NCBI GenBank assembly: GCA_025353485.1
Contig: JANXQO010000160.1
Span: 1 to 39,468, forward strand
Origin: Chitinophagales bacterium
GTDB taxonomy: Bacteria > Bacteroidota > Bacteroidia > Chitinophagales > Chitinophagaceae
Direction of reading: 5' to 3'
Length of the DNA: 39,468 nucleotides
Shown here: one piece after another, positions 24,007 through 32,599 of the stretch
Numbering within the stretch: the first letter of the stretch is position 1
Layout: each line of letters starts with the position of its first letter
Program-made: the position numbers and the translations under genes
The notes under the pieces: generated by a model
Databases searched by the model: none
The model's input: only the letters and a program-made list of their open reading frames with translations
Told to the model about the DNA's origin: nothing

Positions 24007-27000
24007 TTATTTGCTTATAATCATTTTCTTTGTTTGTATCTCTTTACCATTATTTACTTTAACCGTATAAACGCCACTCTTAAATGTACTAATATCAATA
24101 GTATTAAAATTAATGCCATCACTTACCAGCACTTTCTTATACAAAACCTGCTGACCGAGCTGATTAACAATAACTATATCAGCATTACCTTTTGCAAATG
24201 CATCAAAAGAAATTGTAACAGCCGTAGAAGCAGGAACAGGATATAGTTTTAATCCACTTCTTCCCACAAAATTTATATCGTTTGATCCATCTGCAATAGT
24301 AGGGGTAAATGTGCTGCCGCTTGTTTGTATATTTAATGTATAACATTGCGATGAATTAGACTCCTTGCCTGTTGCACCAGATACTAATACTTTATAGGAT
24401 CGTGATTTATTTGTATTATAGATAATTGTTACGGTTGTAGTACCGTAGCCTGTTGTTGTTCCTAATCTTGCTGATCCACTGCTGTTATATAATGTTAGAT
24501 TAGAATTAACCGGACTGGTAAGTGTAATCTTCATATTTTTTTGACTACTGCTTGTACTGAAACCATAATAATCCAGATCGCCTGCTGGTGAAATAGTTGC
24601 GGTAACGGAAGTATTAACAGGAATGGGTGCGGCAGTTCCCAGGTTATTATTTGGCTCATAATTATCAGGACATATTACAACAGGCGCAGCAGTAGTGAAT
24701 GATTGAGTTGCTGAATAAACACTGCTTCCATTGGTACCGCAATTAGAACTTACCTGCCAATCATAATTTGTATTTGATAATAGACCAGTTATGTTTTTAG
24801 AATTTGTTGTAATTCCTGACAAAGTTGTCCAGGCATTAACTGATCCTGTTACTTCATATTGCACATCATAAGATGACGCACCAGTTACATTACCCCAATT
24901 TACGGTAGCACTGCTACTAGTAATTGCTGTTGTTGAAAACGTAGTTGGTGCGGTGCAAGGTGCTGTAGTTGTAAATTGTGCGACAACATAATTACCACTA
25001 CCTCCCGAACATGTTGCCAGTACGTGCCAATCGTAAGTTGTTCCTTGCGTTAATCCGTGAATATCCGCAGAAATACTTGTAGGTGTAGCCAACGTAACAG
25101 GTAACCATGTGGAAGAAGATGTTTGCTTATATTCTAAGGTATAACTAATTGCATTCGGTACTGCATTCCAACTTACGGTTTCATCATTGTTATCTATAGG
25201 AGATGATGTAAGACCTGTTGGATCACCACAAGAAGCTGGTGCACAATTAAGGTTGAATGTTGTAGCTGAAGTTTGACCATCCGGGTTTGTTATTGTTACA
25301 GTATATATTCCTGTTGTTGCATTCGCAGGAACATTAAAGCTTGCAGTAATTTGAGTTGGATTTACAAAAGCTACATTTGAAACAGTGATAGCACTTGGCC
25401 CACTTACAGCAACTTTTAATCGGTTAAATCCTGGTCCACCAGCGTCATCTCCCGGGTCAAAAAATTCTGAATTATTAGTTGAAGTACCATTTATAGTAAC
25501 TGTTGATGTGGTACCACATGCCGGTGTTGATGCTAATATGGGTGTTGCCGGTGGAGGCGCTTTAAACTGCCCTGCCCTTACGCCCCATGCATTGGTAGTT
25601 GGAGCATATTCTGAGAATGTCCACATCGTCATATCATCAGTAGGATCAACAACAGTTTGCGTATAATCCCCCCATCTGCTTGCGCCGGGATTATAAGTGG
25701 ATATTGTATTTGTAAAATCAACAGGTGACTGAAAAATGCCGGGAGCATCAGTACGATACCTGCCTGCTGCTGATGCCTGCGCATATTTTGTTGGCCCTGC
25801 AGAAGTAAAGCCCATTAAATTATGTCCCTGTCCGCTAAGCGCTATTGTTGGATAAGTATAATATATTGCCGTTGAGGATGAATTTACCCCATCATATAAA
25901 GTAGCAGATTGCACTATAACAGGCGTAGTTGCAAGGTTACCAATTTCAAGCCACAAAGCACCATCCCTGTCACCTCCTGAGCCTCCAGTACCGGAACTAT
26001 TTAATAAAGTACCCTGTGCTATCCATAAGTTTGTCGTACCTGTAATTTTATTTTTTTTGATCATGGCAGCGCATAATCTTCGATCATTACCATCTATAGC
26101 AGTCCCGCCTAATGTAGGCACTGTTTTGGGAGTATAAGTTGTAGATGTGGTTAAATTGAGATCTCCTGATAATGTAGTGGTGCTTCCGGAATAGGATACT
26201 CTCCTGATTACTAATTTTGAAAATAAAGTTTGTGAAGCTCCGATAAAATAACCATTTGTTGCAACGGGATCATCATTGTGCACCCCTTGTGGGGTGTACA
26301 TATTAGTATTTGTAACACCATGAGGAAATGAAGTTACAGTTAACGTACCTGCGATAAGACTGGCTTTATTAAGTACCCACAAATTGCTTCCGGAAAAAGT
26401 ACTACCATTAGCAAACATATTACCACCGATATATAATGAATTTTTATCTACACCTAAAGTTGGATAATCAAAAAAATCATTAGCGGCCCCGCCGGTGCCT
26501 GCAACACTAAAATAAAATTTTGTAAAAGTACTAGTTGGTGTTATTGGGTTTCCATCGCTTACGGCAACACAGCAATAATTACTACCTGACCCATGATTAA
26601 CATCAATTGCTACAATAAACCAGCGGCCGGTAAGCCTGTCGAATCTAACATGTGGATCGCTGATACTATTTATTCCTAAAGAAGAATTTGTAAAAAATAC
26701 ATTAAGGTCAATATTTACAACTGCGGATAAAGTTGTAGTTGATGTTCCGGTAGGGGTAGTAGAAGCAGGTCCGTTTACAGTAGGCTTATCAAACACTTTC
26801 ATCCGTGTATTTGCTGTAGCAATAATCTGAGTAGTTCCTACATCGCCACAATTATCCGGGGGAGTATAAGGAGATTCCCTGTTGGCAACGGATGCGTATG
26901 ATCCCCAGATGGTAAGAAAATTACTATACACTGTTTGCGTAATAGAAGTACTTCTGTAATTTATATTGGTTGCATTAATCAGTGTTCCAAATTTAGAAAC

Positions 27001-27228
27001 TGGTTTTGCCTCGGGGTTTTGTCCTTTTGGCCTGGGGCCTTCCAATTCCGGTCTTAAGTGTACTTTATAATTTGCAGGGATAGTTCGTTCATTTGCGATT
27101 ACATCAGCAAGAGATTTTTTTATTCCTTTTATTCCTGTTGTTGTAATACCTCTTATCTCATTATTATTTTGTGCATACATAGCAGAAAAAAGAAAAACTG
27201 CAATTAGGGTAGATAATATCTTATTCAT
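24007..27228 (-). CDS. Large secreted protein with Fn3, PPC and type A T9SS sorting domains
   Basis: A 1073-aa exported protein. The ATG at 27228 is used because it begins a clean signal peptide ('MNKILSTLIAVFLFSAMYAQ'). An N-terminal ~550-residue region ('DPHVRFDRLTGRWFIVAID', 'YPTLGVDKNSLYIGGNMF') resembles propeller-like surface proteins. Then follow an IPT/TIG-like module (about 570-675), two Fn3 domains (about 680-860, 'SYTLEYKQ', 'YDVQYEVTG'), a PPC-type domain (about 870-985, 'DNYEPNNNLGTAAPI' and 'GDLDYYGF') and a C-terminal Por sorting domain ('LKLYPVPASTAVTISF', 'GVYTVKVNNGKEIQTKKMII'). Type IX export to the cell surface is expected. No catalytic motif is evident; adhesion or binding is possible. 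Confidence 0.9.
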   Translation of the reverse strand: MNKILSTLIAVFLFSAMYAQNNNEIRGITTTGIKGIKKSLADVIANERTIPANYKVHLRPELEGPRPKGQNPEAKPVSKFGTLINATNINYRSTSITQTVYSNFLTIWGSYASVANRESPYTPPDNCGDVGTTQIIATANTRMKVFDKPTVNGPASTTPTGTSTTTLSAVVNIDLNVFFTNSSLGINSISDPHVRFDRLTGRWFIVAIDVNHGSGSNYCCVAVSDGNPITPTSTFTKFYFSVAGTGGAANDFFDYPTLGVDKNSLYIGGNMFANGSTFSGSNLWVLNKASLIAGTLTVTSFPHGVTNTNMYTPQGVHNDDPVATNGYFIGASQTLFSKLVIRRVSYSGSTTTLSGDLNLTTSTTYTPKTVPTLGGTAIDGNDRRLCAAMIKKNKITGTTNLWIAQGTLLNSSGTGGSGGDRDGALWLEIGNLATTPVIVQSATLYDGVNSSSTAIYYTYPTIALSGQGHNLMGFTSAGPTKYAQASAAGRYRTDAPGIFQSPVDFTNTISTYNPGASRWGDYTQTVVDPTDDMTMWTFSEYAPTTNAWGVRAGQFKAPPPATPILASTPACGTTSTVTINGTSTNNSEFFDPGDDAGGPGFNRLKVAVSGPSAITVSNVAFVNPTQITASFNVPANATTGIYTVTITNPDGQTSATTFNLNCAPASCGDPTGLTSSPIDNNDETVSWNAVPNAISYTLEYKQTSSSTWLPVTLATPTSISADIHGLTQGTTYDWHVLATCSGGSGNYVVAQFTTTAPCTAPTTFSTTAITSSSATVNWGNVTGASSYDVQYEVTGSVNAWTTLSGITTNSKNITGLLSNTNYDWQVSSNCGTNGSSVYSATQSFTTAAPVVICPDNYEPNNNLGTAAPIPVNTSVTATISPAGDLDYYGFSTSSSQKNMKITLTSPVNSNLTLYNSSGSARLGTTTGYGTTTVTIIYNTNKSRSYKVLVSGATGKESNSSQCYTLNIQTSGSTFTPTIADGSNDINFVGRSGLKLYPVPASTAVTISFDAFAKGNADIVIVNQLGQQVLYKKVLVSDGINFNTIDISTFKSGVYTVKVNNGKEIQTKKMIISK

Positions 27229-27267
27229 AAGTTTAAAAATTTGAAAATTAGTTAGGGAAAATCGCAC

Positions 27268-27298
27268 TAAATGTATTTAATTATTTCATTCTAACAAT
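27268..27298 (-). promoter_or_regulatory. Promoter of the large secreted protein
   Basis: Minus strand ATTG (27298-27295), 19-nt spacer, TACATTTA (27275-27268), seven of eight positions of TAnnTTTG. It is 39 bp before the chosen ATG, supporting that start. Confidence 0.5.
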
Positions 27299-27360
27299 GA
27301 ATTAGATGGTATTTTTTTGCAGAGGGCTAACTCTGTTGACAATACTTTAATCTTGCAATA

Positions 27361-28017
27361 ATGATGAAAGCAATTTTCACACTGCTTAAAAAAGATCTGC
27401 TTCTTGAATTAAGGCAGCAGCATACTTTTTACGGAGTGCTTTTATACATAGCATCTACCATATTTGTTTTATATCTTTCTATTGACGAACCTTCAGCAAA
27501 TGTATGGAACGGATTATTCTGGGTAATACAGTTATTCGTTTGCATTAATACTGTTGCAAAAAGTTTTTTACAGGAAAGCAAAGGCAGAATGCTATATTTT
27601 TATTCGGTTACATCCCCGGTTGAATTTATCATAAGCAAATTGTTATACAATATTATACTCATGATTTTAATGAGTATAATAAGCTTGTTTCTTTTTCTTA
27701 TTTTTTTAAATAATCCTGTTACTGACATGTTTCGTTTTACAGGGATTGTTATATTAGGAGGTACAGGGATAAGTATGGTTTTTACATTGATGAGCGCCAT
27801 TGCAGGCAAAGCCCAGCAAAATGCGGCGCTTATTGCAATACTGGGTTTCCCTGTTATTCTACCACAATTATTATTGCTGATGCGGTTAAGCAAAAGTGCG
27901 TTTGCAGAAGTATTTAAAAGCGGTGCTGTGCTGCAGTTAACAGGTTTAATAATTGGCTTAGATGTTTTAGTTATTGTACTGGCAATAATTCTTTTCCCTT
28001 TTTTATGGAAAGAATAA
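27361..28017 (+). CDS. ccmB: Heme exporter / cytochrome c maturation permease CcmB
   Basis: A 218-aa polytopic protein with six hydrophobic segments, matching CcmB: N-terminal 'LLKKDLLLELRQQHTFYGVL', 'NGLFWVIQLFVCINTVAKSF', 'YFYSVTSPVEFIISKLLYN'. CcmB works with the ATPase CcmA and with CcmC in releasing holo-CcmE during cytochrome c maturation (established for system I). No ccmA or ccmE is in the window. The ATG follows a TAATCTTG element by about 10 nt, so it may have a very short leader. It is followed after 194 bp by ccmC. Confidence 0.9.
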   Translation: MMKAIFTLLKKDLLLELRQQHTFYGVLLYIASTIFVLYLSIDEPSANVWNGLFWVIQLFVCINTVAKSFLQESKGRMLYFYSVTSPVEFIISKLLYNIILMILMSIISLFLFLIFLNNPVTDMFRFTGIVILGGTGISMVFTLMSAIAGKAQQNAALIAILGFPVILPQLLLLMRLSKSAFAEVFKSGAVLQLTGLIIGLDVLVIVLAIILFPFLWKE

Positions 28018-28025
28018 GTGAGGTT

Positions 28026-28162
28026 AAATAAGAAATAAGGAAGTTATGGAGAACAAAAATTTGATATTAATTATAGATTCTTAAAAGTATTGAGACAGCA
28101 AAACTAAATATGATAAATTCAACTTTAAAATTTCTTATTTCTTATTTTTTATTTCTTATTTC
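28026..28162. repeat. Heptamer arrays in inverted orientation between ccmB and ccmC
   Basis: Left arm: AAATAAG twice (28026-28039). Right arm: TTTCTTA, TTTCTTA, TTTTTTA, TTTCTTA and a partial unit (28131-28162). The 14 bp of the left arm pair perfectly with 28134-28147, making a large stem around ~94 nt of AT-rich DNA. No gene in between. Confidence 0.65.
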
Positions 28163-28211
28163 ATGAATCAGTTCCCCTAACTTCGCCCCTGAAAAAAGTA
28201 TTATTTTCTTT

Positions 28212-28910
28212 GTGAGGAAAAGCTGGTGGAAAATATTATCATTCGTATTACTTGCCTATACAATTATTGGTGGTTTTTTATTAGAGGTACCCCGTTTGCC
28301 AATATTAAATGAATCAATCCGCAATCTTTATTTTCATGTTTGCATGTGGTTTGGCATGATGATCTTATTTATTATAAGTTTTATTTACAGTATTAAATAC
28401 CTGCGCACATCCAGTCATCTCAATGATATTTTTGCAGAAAAATTTGCCGCAGTAGGAAGTATCTTTGGCATATTAGGTTATGCAACCGGAACTATCTGGG
28501 CAAATTATACCTGGCTATCTGATCAGAATCAATCGCTGGCAAATGTTTTAAAAGAACCCAAACTTATTGGCGCTGCCATAGCATTATTAATTTACGGCGC
28601 ATACTTTGTTTTAAGAGGATCTTTTACAGATATTGATAAAAGGGCACGGGTAAGTGCAGTCTATAATATTTTTGCTTTTGCAATGCTCTTCCCAAGCATT
28701 TGGATAATACCAAGATTGGTTGGCAGCCTTCATCCCGGTGCTCCCGGCAGTGAAAGAGGAAACCCGGCTCTTAATTTTAATGATATTGACAGCCGCCTGC
28801 GGATGATATTTTATCCTGCAGTTATTGGGTGGACTTTGCTGGGAGTTTGGATAGCAACAATAAAAATCCGGTTACAGTTATTAAAAGATAAAACTCTGTT
28901 TAATGCATAA
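28212..28910 (+). CDS. ccmC: CcmC/CcsA-family cytochrome c biogenesis protein
   Basis: A 232-aa protein with six membrane segments, of CcmC type. The two external heme-ligand histidines are in 'YFHVCMWFGMM' (H42) and 'GSLHPGAPGS' (H174). 'KRARVSAVYNIFAFAM' and 'RLRMIFYPAVIGW' are characteristic of the Bacteroidota form. The start is GTG at 28212. Oddly, the tryptophan-rich heme-handling (WWD) motif expected after 'TGTIWANYTW' is replaced by a W-free stretch 'LSDQNQSLANVLKEPK'. Its stop overlaps the start of the ccmD-like gene by 8 bp, so the two are co-translated. The family presents heme to CcmE or to the ligase. Confidence 0.88.
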   Translation: MRKSWWKILSFVLLAYTIIGGFLLEVPRLPILNESIRNLYFHVCMWFGMMILFIISFIYSIKYLRTSSHLNDIFAEKFAAVGSIFGILGYATGTIWANYTWLSDQNQSLANVLKEPKLIGAAIALLIYGAYFVLRGSFTDIDKRARVSAVYNIFAFAMLFPSIWIIPRLVGSLHPGAPGSERGNPALNFNDIDSRLRMIFYPAVIGWTLLGVWIATIKIRLQLLKDKTLFNA

Positions 28911-29121
28911 GTTAATTATACGTTTCATGTTTATTGCAGGCTGTTTGTTTTTAAGTTGTGCATCATTTGCACAAAACAAAGTTGAGATGGCAGACAGTAT
29001 GCGAAGCAATGGAAAAATTTATGTTGTGGTAGCCGTTTGTCTTACAATTTTAATCGGGTTATTTATTTATGTATTTATCATAGATAAAAAAATAAGCAGG
29101 TTTGAAAAAAATAAAGAGTAA
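28903..29121 (+). CDS. CcmD-like small membrane protein
   Basis: A 72-aa protein with a signal-like N-terminus ('FMFIAGCLFLSCASFAQ') and one membrane segment ('KIYVVVAVCLTILIGLFIYV'), ending in a basic tail 'DKKISRFEKNKE'. Position (start overlaps the ccmC stop), size and topology match the CcmD-like proteins annotated behind ccmC in Bacteroidota. CcmD stabilises the CcmABC complex in system I. Sequence similarity is too weak to judge by eye, so the call rests mainly on context and topology. Confidence 0.75.
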   Translation: MHKLIIRFMFIAGCLFLSCASFAQNKVEMADSMRSNGKIYVVVAVCLTILIGLFIYVFIIDKKISRFEKNKE

Positions 29122-29167
29122 AATATTTTTAATAAAGAACGATTGATTAATTTTTAAAAACAATTTT

Positions 29168-30586
29168 ATGTCATCAGAAAAGCCCTATAGTTTTTTTCAA
29201 AGTGTGGAAAGAAGTTTTGATAAAGCAGCCGTATTTACTAATTGGGACCCGGGAGTTTTAGAACAAATAAAAGCCTGTAATAGTGTTTACCAAATGCGGT
29301 TCCCGGTAAAAGTTGATGATAAAATAGAAGTGATAGAAGCTTACAGGGTACAACATTCCCATCATAAAACACCTTGTAAGGGAGGAATTCGTTTTAGCCT
29401 TGCAGTTAACCAGGATGAAGTAATGGCATTGGCAGCTTTAATGACTTATAAATGTGCAATTGTGAATGTACCTTTTGGCGGCGGTAAGGGAGGAATTAAA
29501 ATAGATCCCAAAAAATATTCTGCCTACAACCTTGAAAAAATAACACGCCGCTACACAGCAGAATTAATCAAGAAAAATTTTATTGGCCCCGGCACTGATG
29601 TCCCCGCTCCTGATTATGGAACAGGCGCAAGAGAAATGGCCTGGATTCTGGATACTTATGTTGCGATGCATCCGGGTGAGATTGATGCAGCAGGTTGTGT
29701 AACAGGTAAGCCGGTTTCACAGGGCGGCGTTCGTGGAAGAACAGAAGCCACAGGCTTAGGTATTTTTTATGGATTGCGGGAAGTATGCAACATGCAAACT
29801 GTAATGGATAAATTAAAACTAACCGTAGGAGTTGAAGGCAAACGGGTTTGTGTACAAGGGCTGGGAAATGTAGGGTATCATGCAGCATACTTTTTTAAAG
29901 AGGCAGGAGCAAAAATTGTTGGACTTGCAGAATATGAAGGCGCTATCTGGAATAATGATGGATTAGACCTTGACGCTGTTGTGGAACACCGCAAAAAAAA
30001 TGGCTCTATACATAATTTTCCCGGCGCCACTAATTTTGAAAATACCGGTGAAGCTTTGGAAATGGATTGTGATATTTTAATTCCTGCTGCGCTGGAGAAT
30101 GTAATTAATGGAGAAAATGCTTCACGAATAAAGGCAAAGATAATTGGTGAAGGCGCCAATGGCCCATTAACTCCTGACGCTGATGAAATATTGGCATTAA
30201 AGGGGATAATAGTTGTACCCGATATGTATCTTAATGCCGGCGGTGTTACCGTTAGTTATTTTGAATGGCTTAAAAACCTTAGCCATGTACGCTATGGACG
30301 TATGGAAAAACGTTTTACTGAAAATATGAACCATCATATATTAGGGCAAATGGAAGAACTTACCGGCAAAAATGTTAGTGCTGATGAAAGAGAATTTATC
30401 ATGCATGGTGCTGATGAAGTTGATCTTGTAAGAAGCGGTCTGGAAGAAACAATGATAACTGCAACAAGAGAGATAATGGATATCTGGAATGCAAATCCTA
30501 ACATCCCCGACATGCGAACTGCCGCTTATGTTTGTGCAATAAATAAGGTTGCTACTTCTTATGCAGAGTTAGGAATATTTCCATAA
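29168..30586 (+). CDS. gdhA: Glu/Leu/Phe/Val dehydrogenase (glutamate dehydrogenase)
   Basis: A 472-aa cytoplasmic dehydrogenase. Substrate-binding '[19 protein letters not shown]' (K71), K95 in '[10 protein letters not shown]', catalytic K107 in '[11 protein letters not shown]', D149 in '[10 protein letters not shown]', and the NAD(P) motif 'GLGNVG' (231-236). The C-terminal half has '[20 protein letters not shown]' and '[18 protein letters not shown]'. It interconverts glutamate and 2-oxoglutarate plus ammonium. It is about 45 residues longer than the ~425-aa clostridial/archaeal type, within the range of the Bacteroidota family. It lies 46 bp after the ccmD-like gene and ends at a strong hairpin terminator. 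Confidence 0.94.
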   Translation: MSSEKPYSFFQSVERSFDKAAVFTNWDPGVLEQIKACNSVYQMRFPVKVDDKIEVIEAYRVQHSHHKTPCKGGIRFSLAVNQDEVMALAALMTYKCAIVNVPFGGGKGGIKIDPKKYSAYNLEKITRRYTAELIKKNFIGPGTDVPAPDYGTGAREMAWILDTYVAMHPGEIDAAGCVTGKPVSQGGVRGRTEATGLGIFYGLREVCNMQTVMDKLKLTVGVEGKRVCVQGLGNVGYHAAYFFKEAGAKIVGLAEYEGAIWNNDGLDLDAVVEHRKKNGSIHNFPGATNFENTGEALEMDCDILIPAALENVINGENASRIKAKIIGEGANGPLTPDADEILALKGIIVVPDMYLNAGGVTVSYFEWLKNLSHVRYGRMEKRFTENMNHHILGQMEELTGKNVSADEREFIMHGADEVDLVRSGLEETMITATREIMDIWNANPNIPDMRTAAYVCAINKVATSYAELGIFP

Positions 30587-30609
30587 AAAAATTCTGTAAA
30601 ATATCAGTT

Positions 30610-30642
30610 AGACCTTGAAGGTTTTAAAAACCTTCAAGGTCT
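30610..30642. terminator. Bidirectional terminator between gdhA and the HSDR_N_2 gene
   Basis: A near-perfect palindrome: AGACCTTGAAGGTTTT pairs along its full 16 bp with the facing arm, then T-rich sequence. It lies 24 bp after the gdhA stop and just before the stop of the convergent gene. The ACCTTGAAGG core is one I remember as frequent between genes in this phylum. Confidence 0.85.
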
Positions 30643-30644
30643 TT

Positions 30645-31082
30645 TTATTCAAAAGATGGCAGCTCATTTATTTCATAAAACTGTCCTTCTCTTTTTTCAA
30701 ATCCAAAACAATAGCTGCCATTAGTTATTACAAGATATTTGGCCGGAAGCGTAATATGATAGCGAAGTATTTGCTCTACTACTTTTGCATTTAGCTTTGC
30801 ATTCATTTCCTTGCATTCAATTATCATCCAGGGCAAGCCATTTCTATTATACACAACAACATCGCAACGCATTTTTAATTCTCCTAAATAAATTTCTTTT
30901 TCAATAGCAATTAATTTGGCTGGATATTTTTTTACCTCTGTAATATATTGCAGCATGTTTTGCCTTACCCATTCTTCCGGCGTTAATACCATCCAGCGTT
31001 TGCGGAAAGCATCAAATATCAATTCAATATTATTTTCTTTTTTTATTTTGAAAGCAGTTTTAGGATAATTGATTTTGATCAT
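30645..31082 (-). CDS. Type I restriction R-subunit N-terminal-like (HSDR_N_2) protein
   Basis: A 145-aa stand-alone PD-(D/E)xK-fold protein of the HSDR_N_2 family. The site can be read as E63 ('AIEKEIYLG'), D74 ('MRCDVVVYN') and E89-C90-K91 ('MIIECKEM'), with a following helix 'VVEQILRYHITLPAKYLVIT' as in HsdR nucleases. It is common as a solitary gene in Bacteroidota, where no restriction partner is known. No hsdM or hsdS is nearby. Nuclease activity is plausible from the residues but unproven. It converges on gdhA and is divergent from the AMP nucleosidase gene. Confidence 0.85.
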   Translation of the reverse strand: MIKINYPKTAFKIKKENNIELIFDAFRKRWMVLTPEEWVRQNMLQYITEVKKYPAKLIAIEKEIYLGELKMRCDVVVYNRNGLPWMIIECKEMNAKLNAKVVEQILRYHITLPAKYLVITNGSYCFGFEKREGQFYEINELPSFE

Positions 31083-31155
31083 ATTTAAACCCCCGGTAAT
31101 TATTTTGTACTTTTAGCGATAGCAAATAAACAACTATTGCCGTAACCAAACATAG

Positions 31156-31926
31156 ATGAAAACAAAAAAAGATATAGTAGACAACTGGTTACCCCGCTAC
31201 ACCGGAGAGAAATTAGAAAACTTTGGAGAGTATATTTTATTAACCAACTTCAGCAATTATGTTAGCCTGTTTGCCGAATGGAATAAAGTAAAAGTTGTTG
31301 GCCTTGAAAAGCCAATGCAGTGCGCCACCGCAAATAATATTACCATAATAAATTTTGGAATGGGCAGCCCTACAGCCGCAACTATTATGGATTTGCTGAG
31401 TGCGATAGAACCCAAAGCCGTTTTATTTTTAGGAAAATGCGGAGGATTAAAAAAGAGAAATAAGATCGGTGATATGATATTGCCTATCGCAGCAATAAGA
31501 GGTGAAGGAACCTCCAACGATTATTTTCCTGCAGAGGTGCCTGCACTTCCTGCGTTTGCATTACAAAAAGCAATTTCTACAACCATAAGAGAATATGAAT
31601 TTGATTATTGGACAGGCACCGTGTACACAACCAACCGCCGTGTTTGGGAACATGATGAAGTATTTAAAGAGTACCTGCAAAAAATAAGAGCTTATGCAAT
31701 TGACATGGAAACAGCAACCATTTTTACTGTTGGCTTTTACAACAAAATTCCTACCGGTGCATTGTTGTTAGTGAGTGATTCTCCAATGGTTCCCGAAGGA
31801 GTAAAAACGGAAGCAAGTGATGTTAGTGTTACTGCCCAATTTGTAGAACGGCATTTAAAGATTGGTGTAGATTCATTAAAACAATTGATGAATGATGGAC
31901 TAACGGTTAGGCATTTGAAGTTTTAA
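31156..31926 (+). CDS. amn: AMP nucleosidase (short Bacteroidota form)
   Basis: A 256-aa nucleoside phosphorylase-fold enzyme cleaving AMP to adenine and ribose 5-phosphate. Motifs: 'INFGMGSPTAATIMDLL', 'VLFLGKCGGLKKRNKIGDMI', 'AYAIDMETATIFTVGF' and 'LLVSDSPMVPEGVK' (catalytic Asp). At 256 aa it lacks the N-terminal regulatory domain of the ~480-aa E. coli enzyme; this short form is the usual one in Bacteroidota. It is preceded by an AT-rich spacer with a TACTTTTA element near 31108 that may be its promoter. Confidence 0.92.
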   Translation: MKTKKDIVDNWLPRYTGEKLENFGEYILLTNFSNYVSLFAEWNKVKVVGLEKPMQCATANNITIINFGMGSPTAATIMDLLSAIEPKAVLFLGKCGGLKKRNKIGDMILPIAAIRGEGTSNDYFPAEVPALPAFALQKAISTTIREYEFDYWTGTVYTTNRRVWEHDEVFKEYLQKIRAYAIDMETATIFTVGFYNKIPTGALLLVSDSPMVPEGVKTEASDVSVTAQFVERHLKIGVDSLKQLMNDGLTVRHLKF

Positions 31927-31962
31927 AATAATGAAAATAATAGTAACTTACATATAAAACTT

Positions 31963-32178
31963 ATGAAATCTATTGAATTGGAAATAGATGAGCAACAACT
32001 CCAGGATTTACAAATTCAATCTTCCAAAATATCGTTTACTGAACTTAGAAAAAAAATAGCAAGGCTTGAAGCAAAAAAAGCATTGGCTGCATGTAATGCA
32101 ATTGCAAAGGCAGAAGGGCTGGATAAAATGACGAACGAAGAAATAAATAATCTTATAAAAGAAGTGAGAAATCAATAG
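31963..32178 (+). CDS. Probable antitoxin of a PIN-toxin pair
   Basis: A 71-aa charged, mostly helical protein ('FTELRKKIARLEAKKALAAC', 'AKAEGLDKMTNEEINNLIKE'). It sits directly before a PIN-domain gene, as toxin-antitoxin antitoxins of this size do. The C-terminal 'MTNEEINNLIKEVR' is the kind of segment that inserts into the PIN active-site groove. The call rests on size, composition and position; no DNA-binding motif is certain, though the N-terminal half could form a ribbon-helix-helix-like unit. Confidence 0.65.
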   Translation: MKSIELEIDEQQLQDLQIQSSKISFTELRKKIARLEAKKALAACNAIAKAEGLDKMTNEEINNLIKEVRNQ

Positions 32179-32179
32179 G

Positions 32180-32599
32180 ATAAAAGTAGTAGTTGATACA
32201 AATGTGTTTGTGTCAGCCGCTATCGGAAAAAGCTATCCAATGCTGGTTGTAGATAAGGTGTTTGAAGCAAATTTTGAATTATGTATTAGTGAAAATGCAT
32301 TAACAGAGTTTGAAAGAGTATTACAATATCCCAAATTCATTAAGAAAAAGGCCTTTAAGGAAAAATCTGAAAATCTTTTACATAACATGAAAATTTTCGG
32401 CACCTTTTATTATCCGCAATTCTCATTATCAGTTTTGAAAGATAAATCGGATAACAAATTTTTGGAATTAGCAGTGGAAGCAAAGGCAGATTATCTTATC
32501 ACCGGCAACCATTTAGATTTTAACATTGAAGTTTTTCAAAATGTAAAGATCGTGTCTCCCAAAAATTTTTGGGAATTATATGAGAAAAATAATTTGTAA
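32180..32599 (+). CDS. PIN-domain ribonuclease toxin, start codon lost or non-standard
   Basis: A PIN-domain protein of about 139 aa. The fold needs the first strand 'KVVVDTNVFVSA' with its catalytic Asp, which is encoded from 32183 on. Later acidic residues are in 'ALTEFERVL' and 'SDNKFLELAVEAKADYLIT'. No ATG, GTG or TTG lies upstream of the catalytic Asp: the frame opens after TGA (32165-32167), and the first ordinary start is GTG at 32204, which would delete that Asp. I therefore mark ATA at 32180 as the homologous start position. Either a rare start is used, or the gene is read by shifting from the antitoxin frame, or the toxin is dead. Its stop overlaps the next gene's ATG. Confidence 0.7.
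   Translation: MKVVVDTNVFVSAAIGKSYPMLVVDKVFEANFELCISENALTEFERVLQYPKFIKKKAFKEKSENLLHNMKIFGTFYYPQFSLSVLKDKSDNKFLELAVEAKADYLITGNHLDFNIEVFQNVKIVSPKNFWELYEKNNL

Noticed and set aside
28018-28211. A small mobile element (MITE) between ccmB and ccmC
   Set aside because: The inverted arms are heptamer arrays with no target-site duplication visible, so the array explanation is simpler.
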